From positions 20,324-84,323 of the forward strand of contig JAFVHU010000150.1 in assembly GCA_017474385.1 (NCBI GenBank): 64,000 nt of DNA. Reading direction: 5' to 3'. Positions 42,006-49,751 of this stretch are shown here, piece after piece. The stretch is from Afipia sp. (GTDB lineage Bacteria; Pseudomonadota; Alphaproteobacteria; Rhizobiales; Xanthobacteraceae). Position 1 is the stretch's first letter; each line of letters opens with the position of its first letter. The notes beneath the pieces are model-generated. The model was not told the DNA's origin and made no database searches. It saw nothing but the letters and a program-made list of their open reading frames with translations. The position numbers and the translations under genes were made by a program.

Positions 42006-43244
42006 ATGTCGATCGCGATCATAGGCGCAGGGGTTGGCGGACTGACGGCGGCGTTGTCTTTGCACGCCGCCGGCCAGGGCGACATTCTCCTGCTCGAAGC
42101 AGCGCGTGAAATCCGCGACGTCGGCGTCGGCATCAACCTGCCGCCGCACGCCGTCCGCGAATTGAGCGAACTGGGTCTTGGCGATGCGCTCGCGAAAGTG
42201 GGCGTGCCGACCAAGGAGCTGGCCTATTACGATCCGCGGGGCCAGTTGATCTGGGCCGAACCGCGCGGGTTGGACGCAGGCTACAAGTGGCCGCAATACT
42301 CCATCCATCGCGGCACACTACAACGGCTTCTCGTCGATGCCGTGCGCGATCGTCTGGGCCCGTCGTCGATCCGCGTCGCACAGCGCGTGACCGGCGTGAG
42401 CGCCGCCGACAACAAAGTCGTCATTGCAGCGACCGACCTGATCGAAGATCGTGCGATGTCTTACACCGCCGATGTCGCAATCGCCGCCGACGGCATCCGC
42501 TCTCCGGTGCGCGACAGCCTGTACGCCGCGGCGACCCCGCTCGCCTCCAATGGCTGGGTGATGTACCGCGGCGTCACCAAGGCCGCGCCGTTTCTCAGCG
42601 GACGTTCGATGGTGATCATCGGTGATGAAACCCAGCGGGTGGTGGTCTATCCGATCGCCGACGGCGTCATCAACTGGCTGCTGGTCCGTCCGAAAGATAC
42701 CACTCGCGCCGAGACCGAGCTTGGCAACTGGAATCTTCCGGTTTCGACCAGCGTCATTGCGGAGTTCGTGAAGGATTACCGCTTCGATTGGCTCGACGTG
42801 CACCATCTGGTGTCGTCGTCATCGGAATCTTACGAATACCCGATGGCGGACATTGATCCATTGCCGTGCTGGATTTTCGGACGCTGCGCGCTGCTCGGGG
42901 ATGCGGCGCACGCAATGTATCCGTTCGGCTCCAACGGCGCGTCGCAGGCGATCCTTGATGCGCGCGTGCTGGCCTACGAACTGGCGACCGCGGCGACCAT
43001 CGATGATGCATTGCGCGCTTATGACGCGCAGCGTCGGCCGGTTGCGAGCGAAGTACAACTCGCAAATCGGCGGCAGGCAGGCGATGTGATGGCGCGGGTG
43101 AGCGCGCTGGCGCGCAGCGGCGCTCACGGCGACGCGGCGACCGAGCTTCAGGATGTCGAGCGCCGCTACAAGCAACTTGCGGGTTTCGATGTCGATGCCT
43201 TGAACACCCGGAAATCATGGAGCGTTTCCAGCGTTTTGCGATAG
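42006..43244 (+). CDS. FAD-dependent monooxygenase (group A, salicylate hydroxylase/PhzS type)
   Basis: A 412-residue flavoprotein hydroxylase. FAD site GAGVGGLTAAL (residues 7-17) followed by LLEAAREIRDVGVGINL. The bifunctional DG motif is IAADGIRSPVR (near 159-169) and the second FAD motif is LLGDAAHAMYPFGSNGASQAI (split here as GDAAHAMYP and GSNGASQAI, near 297). No membrane segment. It uses NAD(P)H and O2 to hydroxylate an aromatic ring. It begins 17 bp after the second MaoC gene and precedes two Bug genes, giving a five-gene catabolic operon. Confidence 0.92.
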   Translation: MSIAIIGAGVGGLTAALSLHAAGQGDILLLEAAREIRDVGVGINLPPHAVRELSELGLGDALAKVGVPTKELAYYDPRGQLIWAEPRGLDAGYKWPQYSIHRGTLQRLLVDAVRDRLGPSSIRVAQRVTGVSAADNKVVIAATDLIEDRAMSYTADVAIAADGIRSPVRDSLYAAATPLASNGWVMYRGVTKAAPFLSGRSMVIIGDETQRVVVYPIADGVINWLLVRPKDTTRAETELGNWNLPVSTSVIAEFVKDYRFDWLDVHHLVSSSSESYEYPMADIDPLPCWIFGRCALLGDAAHAMYPFGSNGASQAILDARVLAYELATAATIDDALRAYDAQRRPVASEVQLANRRQAGDVMARVSALARSGAHGDAATELQDVERRYKQLAGFDVDALNTRKSWSVSSVLR

Positions 43245-43292
43245 CGGACAGATCAAAAACCGGAAACAATCCGGAACAAGAGGGAAACATGA

Positions 43293-44270
43293 ATGCGGTA
43301 TTTGGATGTGATGCGGTCTGCATTGATTGCGGTTGGTTTGATTGCTGCAACATCGCAGATTGCTGCGGCTCAGGACTATCCCACCCGGCCGATCAGATTG
43401 CTGGTCGGCTTCGCTGCGGGCGGCGCGACCGACACCACGTTCCGCAAGCTCGCCGAACTCTCCGCCAAGGATCTCGGCCAGCCGATCATTGTTGAAAACC
43501 GGCCAGGCGCAGGTGCAACGTTGGCCCCATCGACAATGGCCAAAACAGAAGCGCCCGACGGTTACACCATCGCGGCGGCCACGGCGGGCCTGTTGCGCTA
43601 TCCGTATATGCAGAAGGTGGATTGGGATCCGATCAAGGACTTCACCTGGATCGCGGGTCTTGGCGGTTATACCTTCGTGCTCGCTGTCAATGCTGACTCG
43701 CCGCTCAAGACACCTGCCGATTTTGTAGCTTATGCCAAGAAGAATCCGGACGTTCTCACGGTCGCGACCGCGGGCGCCGGCACCACGATGCATCTGCTCG
43801 CAGAAGCGCTCGCCGGAATGGCGGACGTGAAGATCACCCATGTCGGATACAAGGGCAGCAGCGAAGCCGTGACCGCGGTTCTCGGCGGTCACACCATGGC
43901 GACCGTCGATGCCATCGGCACCATTTTGCCTTATGTCGAATCCGGCAAGATGCGCGTGCTGCTGTCGTTCGATCCGCAGCCGGTGGCGTCACTGCCTGGC
44001 GTGCCGACCGCCAAGAGCCTCGGCTACGATCTCGTCTATCCCGCGCCGTATGGCTTGGTGGGACCGAAGGGGATGTCGCCCGCCGTCGTCGACAGACTGT
44101 ACAAGGCCTTCAAGGCCGCGGCCGACAGCGATGAATACAAGAAGCTGCTGGTGCAACTGGGTCAGACGCAGTGGCAGAAGCCGCCCGGCGAATACCAGCA
44201 GTGGGCCGGCGAATTCTATCTCTCCGAACGCTCGCTGGTTGAGCGCGCCAAGCTGCTGCGCCAGCCTTGA
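43293..44270 (+). CDS. Bug-family tripartite tricarboxylate transporter binding protein
   Basis: A 325-residue periplasmic binding protein with a signal peptide (about 1-26, ending IAAAQ) and mature start DYPTRPIRLLVGFAAGGATDTTFR. The Bug ligand loop is unusually FAAGGATDTT, against PAGG in the other copies. It also has GLLRYPYMQKVDWDPIKDF, HVGYKGSSEAVTAVLGG and LPGVPTAKSLGYDLVY. It lies 48 bp after the monooxygenase gene. Uptake of that enzyme's substrate is the simplest inference; no membrane subunits are nearby. Confidence 0.92.
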   Translation: MRYLDVMRSALIAVGLIAATSQIAAAQDYPTRPIRLLVGFAAGGATDTTFRKLAELSAKDLGQPIIVENRPGAGATLAPSTMAKTEAPDGYTIAAATAGLLRYPYMQKVDWDPIKDFTWIAGLGGYTFVLAVNADSPLKTPADFVAYAKKNPDVLTVATAGAGTTMHLLAEALAGMADVKITHVGYKGSSEAVTAVLGGHTMATVDAIGTILPYVESGKMRVLLSFDPQPVASLPGVPTAKSLGYDLVYPAPYGLVGPKGMSPAVVDRLYKAFKAAADSDEYKKLLVQLGQTQWQKPPGEYQQWAGEFYLSERSLVERAKLLRQP

Positions 44271-44325
44271 ACCAATCCCGCCGGCGAGGACCATCTCGCC
44301 ATACAACTCAAGTCAGGTTGAAATC

Positions 44326-45291
44326 ATGAAATCACTACTTGCCGCGATCTGCTCCGTGTTCCTGCTGGCCACCACGGCCGTCAGCGCCAACGAGCAGTTT
44401 CCCGTCAACAATGTGAAGATCATCGTGCCGTTCCCCGCCGGCGGCACCACCGACATTCTGGCGCGCTTCGTTGCGCAATATCTCGGCGAGAAACTCGGCG
44501 TCACGACCATTGTCGAGAACCGCCCCGGCGCTTCGGGAATCATCGGTTCTGAAGTGGTGGCGAAGTCGCCCGCCGATGGCAGCGTGTTGTTGCTGACCGC
44601 GACGCATCACGTCATCAACCCGAGCCTCTACAAGCAACTGCCGTTCGATCCGCGCAAGGAGTTCTCGCCGGTCGCTCTGGTGGCGAGCGCGCCGAACGCT
44701 CTCGTTGTCACCGCGTCCTTCCCTGCCAAGAACGTCGCCGAACTGATCGCGATGGCCAAGAAGGAGCCCGGCAAATATTCGTTCGGCTCCGCCGGCATCG
44801 GCGGCGCCAATCACCTGTCGGGCGAGCTGTTCAAGCAGATGGCCGGCGTCGACATCGTGCATGTTCCGTACAAGGGAGCTGCGCCTGCGATGAACGATCT
44901 GATCGGCGGGCATATTCCGATCATGTTCGACACGCTGCCGACGGTTCTGCCCGCTGCGTCCGGCGGAACCATCCGTGTGCTTGCGGTCACCAGCAAGGAG
45001 CGCGCCGCGTCGCTGCCCGACGTGCCGACCCTCGATGAGGCCGGCGTGAAGGGTTTCGAGGCAACCGCATGGTTTGGTCTCTATATGCCCGCCGCCAACG
45101 GCAACGCCGCCTACACCAAACTGGTCGCGGCGATGAAGGAGATCCTCGCGGCGCCCGCGACGCGCGAGAAGTTTGCCGGGCAGGGCGTCGAGCCCGGCAA
45201 GCTCGCCGGCCCGGACTTCACCAAGTTTGTGGATGCCGAGATGGACAAGTGGGCGGGCGTCGTGAAAGCCGCCAACGTGCCGCAGCAGTAA
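44326..45291 (+). CDS. Bug-family tripartite tricarboxylate transporter binding protein
   Basis: A 321-residue periplasmic binding protein. Signal peptide about 1-21 (ending TAVSANE), mature pattern VKIIVPFPAGGTTDILAR, then IVENRPGASGIIGSEVVAKSPADG (split), SFGSAGIGGANHLSGELFK, VPYKGAAPAMNDLIGG and LPDVPTLDEAG, all textbook Bug/TctC. The ATG at 44326 is where the signal peptide starts; upstream frames overlap the previous gene. Last gene of the catabolic operon, followed by a strong terminator. Confidence 0.94.
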   Translation: MKSLLAAICSVFLLATTAVSANEQFPVNNVKIIVPFPAGGTTDILARFVAQYLGEKLGVTTIVENRPGASGIIGSEVVAKSPADGSVLLLTATHHVINPSLYKQLPFDPRKEFSPVALVASAPNALVVTASFPAKNVAELIAMAKKEPGKYSFGSAGIGGANHLSGELFKQMAGVDIVHVPYKGAAPAMNDLIGGHIPIMFDTLPTVLPAASGGTIRVLAVTSKERAASLPDVPTLDEAGVKGFEATAWFGLYMPAANGNAAYTKLVAAMKEILAAPATREKFAGQGVEPGKLAGPDFTKFVDAEMDKWAGVVKAANVPQQ

Positions 45292-45311
45292 ACCGCCGGC
45301 TTCAGGATCGC

Positions 45312-45346
45312 AAAAAGCCCGCTCTGGAAATCCGGGCGGGCTTTTT
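45312..45346. terminator. Bidirectional rho-independent terminator
   Basis: AAAAAGCCCGC (45312-45322) pairs perfectly with GCGGGCTTTTT (45336-45346), an 11-bp stem with A and T tracts on both sides. It ends the Bug operon on the plus strand and the desaturase gene on the minus strand. Confidence 0.9.
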
Positions 45347-45381
45347 AATTTTGGGGAACGGGAGAGCGAGGCTCGCCGCGC

Positions 45382-46410
45382 TTAGTGGGTTGGGGTGCCG
45401 TCGGGACCATGCGTTGTGATGGTCTGGCCCGTCGTCGCTCCGGCCTTGGCCATCACATAGGGACTCGGCCCGACAACGTCGGTCGCAAGTCCAAGTTTTT
45501 CGAACAGGCGAATGGTCAGCCAGGTGGTGTCGAACTCCCACCATTTGTGACCATGACGCGCCGAGCGCGGATCGGCATGGTGATTGTTGTGCCAGCCTTC
45601 GCCGTGCGCAAGGATGCCGATGAAGACATTGTTCCGGCTGTCCTCGTCGGTCTGGTAATTCCGGTAGCCCCACAGGTGGGTGATGGAATTCACCGCCCAG
45701 GTCTGGTGCCAGACGAGAACCGTGCGCACGAACACGCCCCAGATCAGAATGCTCAGCCCGAACTGCAGGGCCTGCATCGCCGTGCCGCCCATCGCCAGTT
45801 CGGCAAGGAAGCCGAGGCCGAAGAACACCAGCCACTGGATCAGGATAATCTTGAGCTGAAGCCAGTTGCGCTCGAGTGCGACGTAGAATGGATCGCGCAG
45901 GATGTCCTTGGCGTAGCGGTCGTAGATTCCGAGGCGATTCAGCTCGGGATTCTTGATGATCAGCCAGCCAACATGGCCCCAAAGGAAATTCACCAGCGGG
46001 CTGTGCGGGTCGGGCTGCTCGTCGGCGTGCTGATGATGCCGCCGATGCACGGCGACCCAACGGGCCGGCGTGTCCTCCACACAACAAATGGCGATGACCA
46101 CGAGCACATGCTCCAGCCATTTCGGACAGCGAAAGCCGCGATGGGTGAGCAGACGGTGATAGCCGATATTGATGCCGAGCAGCCCGCTCAGGCGGGCAGT
46201 GATGACGGCGACGATCACGCCGGTCCAGCTGAAATACCAGGGGATGAAGGCGAGCAGCGCCACCAGATGGTAGAACAGGATGGGGGCAGCCTGTCCCCAC
46301 TCGATGCGGTTCAGGGTGACGCCGGCCGGCAGCGGCAGACGGCCGGATGATCCGGGCTCGGCGGCGGTCAGGGGGACGGCTTTCGCGGCCGCCGGACGAT
46401 GATTGGTCAT
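45382..46410 (-). CDS. Acyl-CoA (delta-9 type) fatty-acid desaturase
   Basis: A 342-residue membrane di-iron desaturase. The three His boxes are HRLLTHRGF (near 82), HRRHHQHAD (near 118) and EGWHNNHH (near 262), with GGYRNYQTDED-like HLWGYRNYQT before the last box. Four hydrophobic stretches flank them. It inserts a cis double bond into saturated acyl chains, adjusting membrane fluidity. The start at MTNHRPAAAK is chosen; upstream in-frame codons are unconserved. The end (THGPDGTPTH) is a low-complexity tail. Confidence 0.93.
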   Translation of the reverse strand: MTNHRPAAAKAVPLTAAEPGSSGRLPLPAGVTLNRIEWGQAAPILFYHLVALLAFIPWYFSWTGVIVAVITARLSGLLGINIGYHRLLTHRGFRCPKWLEHVLVVIAICCVEDTPARWVAVHRRHHQHADEQPDPHSPLVNFLWGHVGWLIIKNPELNRLGIYDRYAKDILRDPFYVALERNWLQLKIILIQWLVFFGLGFLAELAMGGTAMQALQFGLSILIWGVFVRTVLVWHQTWAVNSITHLWGYRNYQTDEDSRNNVFIGILAHGEGWHNNHHADPRSARHGHKWWEFDTTWLTIRLFEKLGLATDVVGPSPYVMAKAGATTGQTITTHGPDGTPTH

Positions 46411-46739
46411 TTCAGCGGTCAACGGGTCCAAAACTGCCTTCCGGGTGGGGCCAAGGCCGTGTTTAGCGCATGCGCCGCCGAAGATGAAGGACGGGAAAGC
46501 GAGCGGCTCTAGATGTTTGATTAGAGAGACATTTGGGCCGCGGAAAGTCCGAAAACGGGTTCCATTCGGGGCAATTTGCCCCGGTTGTGGGGCCTGAATT
46601 TGCCTGATCGGATTGACATTTGTGTCCCCGATGGCATAGAAACCGCCTGTCTCGCGCGGCTTTGCCTGCGGGATATGCCCATCAACCAACGGTTTTCATA
46701 CTCGGCCCTGCAACGCGGCCTTCCAGAGAGCATTGTCCC
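46411..46739. other. Divergent regulatory region between desaturase and rpmJ
   Basis: About 329 bp. It holds a good rpmJ promoter (46613-46641) and a dyad GGGGCAA-t-TTGCCCC (46569-46583) upstream of it, which could be an operator. No coding frame is supported. Confidence 0.5.
46613..46641 (+). promoter_or_regulatory. Sigma-70 promoter of rpmJ
   Basis: A perfect -35 TTGACA (46613-46618), a 17-bp spacer and -10 ATAGAA (46636-46641) place the start near 46648 and give a leader of about 92 nt before rpmJ. Confidence 0.7.
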
Positions 46740-46865
46740 ATGAAGGTCCGTAATTCGCTGAAATCCCTGCGCGGCCGTAACCGCAACAACCGTCTGGTCC
46801 GCCGCAAGGGCCGGGTTTACGTCATCAACAAGGTTCAGCGCCGCTTCAAGGCGCGCCAGGGCTGA
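46740..46865 (+). CDS. rpmJ: 50S ribosomal protein bL36
   Basis: A 41-residue basic protein, [17 protein letters not shown]..., with [16 protein letters not shown] at the end. This is the Zn-free (C-minus) form of bL36: the CxxC...CxxxxH zinc ligands are absent. It sits in the large subunit near the peptidyl-transferase base. It stands as a single gene with its own promoter, as usual in alphaproteobacteria. Confidence 0.96.
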   Translation: MKVRNSLKSLRGRNRNNRLVRRKGRVYVINKVQRRFKARQG

Positions 46866-47000
46866 TTCGCCGCCCGATTGTTCGATGATGTCGCCAGCCG
46901 CCAGCGGCTGGCAGGTTTAGCCAGGTCCTCCTCCACATCACAGCCGTTTGACGCCGCTTGTGCTTTGCACGCGGCGCTTTCCGCGTTTAGACTTTCCGTC

Positions 47001-47657
47001 ATGACATCCAAGACGGAATGGACCACGGCTGTCCTGAAACTCACGATCGTCGCTCTGACGCTCGTGGCGTTCGCCGCGACCCCTGCCGCGGCACAGGCTC
47101 CGCAGATCACGCCGCCAGGCAAGCAGAAAAAACTGCCCCAGCCGCCCGCCAAGCTCCCGCGCGTGATCGGCGACAAGGCCAAGAATCTCGATTTTCTGTT
47201 CGGCGCGCTGAAGGCCGCGCCAGATCAGGAGAGCGCCAAGGCTGTCGAAGCCCGGATCTGGGCGGTATGGACCGCGACGCCAAGTGATACGGCGGCGTTG
47301 CTGATGGCGCGGGCCAAGCTCGCGCTGGACAGCAAGGACACCGATGTCGCGCTGAAGCTGCTCGATGCGGTCATTAAGCTCCGCCCCGATTACATCGAGG
47401 CGTGGAACCGGCGCGCGACGATCTATTACCTTCAGAACGACTATAGCCGCTCGATGGAAGACATCCGGCAGGTGCTGATCCGCGAACCGCGGCACTTCGG
47501 CGCTCTGGCGGGTCTCGGCATGATCATGCAGGAGACCGGCGACGAAAAGCATGCGCTGGACGCCTTCCGCAAGGCGCTCGCCATCAACCCATACCTTGAA
47601 CGTGTCCCCGATCTCGTGAAGACCCTGTCCGAGAAGGTCGAAGGCCGGGATATTTAA
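47001..47657 (+). CDS. Periplasmic TPR-repeat protein
   Basis: A 218-residue protein with a signal peptide (about 12-32, ending PAAAQ), a Pro/Lys-rich linker and at least three TPR units between about 75 and 205. KLLDAVIKLRPDYIEAWNRRATIYYLQNDYSRS and ALAGLGMIMQETGDEKHALDAFRKALAINPYLE show the W-LG-Y-A-P pattern (each split). It probably scaffolds an envelope complex. The ATG at 47001 is chosen because the signal peptide starts there. Confidence 0.87.
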   Translation: MTSKTEWTTAVLKLTIVALTLVAFAATPAAAQAPQITPPGKQKKLPQPPAKLPRVIGDKAKNLDFLFGALKAAPDQESAKAVEARIWAVWTATPSDTAALLMARAKLALDSKDTDVALKLLDAVIKLRPDYIEAWNRRATIYYLQNDYSRSMEDIRQVLIREPRHFGALAGLGMIMQETGDEKHALDAFRKALAINPYLERVPDLVKTLSEKVEGRDI

Positions 47658-47741
47658 TCGTCTATTTATTATGCCAACCGGCATGCCGGCCGGCTCGTTT
47701 TTGACGCGAAATCTTTTCACCGGCCATCCGTATTTCCCGCC

Positions 47742-48575
47742 GTGCAGAAAATTCCCCGGATACTTTCCATGATTGTTTTGGCTGCTGTGGTCACGCTGGC
47801 GGTGCTGGCGCTGATCACACAGGCGGGCGTTTCTGCACTCGAAAGCACCTATCCGCCGCAGGGGAAGTTTGTGGACGTCAAGGGCGCGCGGCTTCATGTC
47901 GTGGAACTTGGCCCGACTTACGCGCCCGGTCTGCCGATCGTCCTTATTCACGAGGCGCTGGGCAAACTCGGCGTCGATCAGGCCATCATCGTCGGTCATT
48001 CATGGGCCGGCTCGCTGATGCCGGCACTAGCGCTGGAGTATCCCAGGCGAGTCGCAGGCATCATGATGTTGTCGCCGGTGGCGTATCCGTGGCCGGGCGG
48101 GGTCGGACGGTTCAATAAAATTGCGACTATTCCGGTGATCGGCCCGCTGCTCGCCTATACGATCACGCTGCCGCTCGGCGTGTTTCTGATTGATGGCGGA
48201 ACACGTTACGTCTTCGCGCCGCAGACGATGCCGGACGGCTATATCGATGCGACCGCGGTGCGCATGGTGTTGCGGCCGCAGGTTTTTCTCGACAATGCCT
48301 GGGACCTCACGACGCTGAAGGCGGAAGTGGCGAAGCAGTCGCCGAACTATCCGTCGATCAGGGTTCCGGTGACCATCATTACCGGCGACGCCGACAAAAC
48401 GGTTTCGACCGATATTCATTCACGGCCTTTTGCGGCGGCCGTGCCGCAAACAAAACTCGTGGTGTTGCCGAATGGCGGCCACATGCCGCAGGTTTATGCA
48501 ACAGATCTGATCGTGGCGGAGATCGAGGCGATATCCGCAAAAGCGCAGGCGTTCTCGGCCACCGCGCGCAGGTGA
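47742..48575 (+). CDS. Alpha/beta hydrolase with an internal in-frame deletion
   Basis: Encodes 277 residues with an N-terminal membrane anchor (about 8-26). The nucleophile elbow VGHSWAGSLMP (near 83-93), acid Asp in TGDADKTVS and base His in NGGHMPQ are present. The segment normally between LIHG (oxyanion hole) and the helix before the nucleophile is missing: PIVLIH runs straight into EALGKLGVDQAIIVGHSWAG, where related proteins have about 40 residues including HGASxN and a DRPGHGxS block. The oxyanion-hole Gly is lost, so activity is doubtful although the frame is intact. GTG start. It may be a decaying gene. Confidence 0.8.
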   Translation: MQKIPRILSMIVLAAVVTLAVLALITQAGVSALESTYPPQGKFVDVKGARLHVVELGPTYAPGLPIVLIHEALGKLGVDQAIIVGHSWAGSLMPALALEYPRRVAGIMMLSPVAYPWPGGVGRFNKIATIPVIGPLLAYTITLPLGVFLIDGGTRYVFAPQTMPDGYIDATAVRMVLRPQVFLDNAWDLTTLKAEVAKQSPNYPSIRVPVTIITGDADKTVSTDIHSRPFAAAVPQTKLVVLPNGGHMPQVYATDLIVAEIEAISAKAQAFSATARR

Positions 48576-48755
48576 TTGATCCGCTCGGACTGTCGCCGCT
48601 GACGCGCCCAAGGGGCAGATTGCCACGGAACTGCAAGTAATTTCGGTGCTGACGGACCCGCGCGCGTTGATTTTTGAGCCCGCCATTGCTAGTCCGGCGT
48701 CTTTCGCAACGGCGCGTGCCGCATTTCTCAATTTTGATTTTGATTGGAGATTTCT

Positions 48756-49433
48756 ATGAGAGCTTCGACTTCGAGTTTTTTCGCCGCCGTAATCGCGGTT
48801 CTTGTCGGGATGTCCTGGGGCATCGTGATGGCGATTTCGCAGGACCATTCCTCCATGCCCGCGCACGCTCACCTTAACTTGCTGGGCTGGGTATCATTGT
48901 TTCTGTTCGGAATTTTCTATCGCCTTCATCCGGCGCTGGAAATTTCGCGTGTCGCGCTGACGCAGGTTTGGATCTGGATACTCGGCACGATCTCGCTCAC
49001 CGTCGGCGTGGCCATGCTACATGCGGGCAACAAGGCCGGCGAACCTTTCGCAGGCATCGGATCGTTTGTCCTGCTTGGCGATATGCTGCTGTCGGCTGGC
49101 TGGTGGTTCAGAGCGAGCGCCGCAGGGCCGCTCCGCCGCGGCTCGGGTAGATCGTTCGCTCGTGAGAGTCAGATTTCGGCTCGCACGCGCAACATGCATG
49201 TGCATCGGAGGAGAAGTTTTTCTTTTAATCACGATGCGATGAGCATCATACTGCTGCCATCGATCGATGATCGAGTGTCGTTGTTACACGCGTCCTTTTC
49301 TCGCTCCAGCAGAATGAAGGTCGGACATGGCAACTCCATCAAATCAAGACAATGCTTTCAACAAGGTCGCCGAAACGATTCCGTTTCCCGATCTCGCGCG
49401 CGTCAGCGAGATGAACGGAACCATGCTGAATGA
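48756..49433 (+). CDS. Membrane protein (oxidase subunit I-like) with frameshifted C-terminus
   Basis: Residues 1-120 form a conserved small membrane protein of about four helices with AHAHLNLLGWVSLFLFGIFYRLHP, a motif recalling cytochrome oxidase subunit I-like small proteins. After DMLLSAGW the frame becomes Arg/Ser-rich, carries no family pattern and overlaps the phasin gene by 107 bp. In the +2 frame from about 49095, GWLVVQSERRRAAPPRLG ends at a TAG (49148-49150) and looks like the natural C-terminus, giving about 131 residues. A single lost base near 49093 explains this. The ATG at 48756 has TTGGAGA upstream. Confidence 0.65.
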   Translation: MRASTSSFFAAVIAVLVGMSWGIVMAISQDHSSMPAHAHLNLLGWVSLFLFGIFYRLHPALEISRVALTQVWIWILGTISLTVGVAMLHAGNKAGEPFAGIGSFVLLGDMLLSAGWWFRASAAGPLRRGSGRSFARESQISARTRNMHVHRRRSFSFNHDAMSIILLPSIDDRVSLLHASFSRSSRMKVGHGNSIKSRQCFQQGRRNDSVSRSRARQRDERNHAE

Positions 49434-49728
49434 AATCGCGAAATTCAACGCTCAGGTCAGCACCAACATGCAGACGGTCGGCAAGGAATGGTCCGAGTTT
49501 GTCGGAATGAGGCTCCGCGAGGATGCCCAGTTCTTCCGCTCGATCCACGATTGCCGCTCGTTGCAGGATATCCAGCAGGTCTATGCCCAGTTCTGGCAAA
49601 CCGCGTTCACCCAGTACGGTGAGGAAGCTCAGCGCATGATGAAGCTGACTCAGGGAACGGTCGAAGATGTGACCCGCACGGCGCGGGAACTCCGCGATAC
49701 GGTCACTCACACCGACAGGGCCGCCTGA
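49327..49728 (+). CDS. Phasin family protein
   Basis: A 133-residue helical protein of the phasin family that coats polyhydroxyalkanoate granules. It shows the pattern MNGTMLNEIAKFNAQVSTNMQTVGKEWSEFV (split), SLQDIQQVYAQFWQTAFTQYGEEAQRMMKL and a Thr/Arg-rich end. There is no signal peptide. It lies beside the frameshifted membrane gene, whose extended frame runs into it, and converges with pyk. Confidence 0.9.
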   Translation: MATPSNQDNAFNKVAETIPFPDLARVSEMNGTMLNEIAKFNAQVSTNMQTVGKEWSEFVGMRLREDAQFFRSIHDCRSLQDIQQVYAQFWQTAFTQYGEEAQRMMKLTQGTVEDVTRTARELRDTVTHTDRAA

Positions 49729-49751
49729 GCCATTGCGTCAGATCATTTAAA

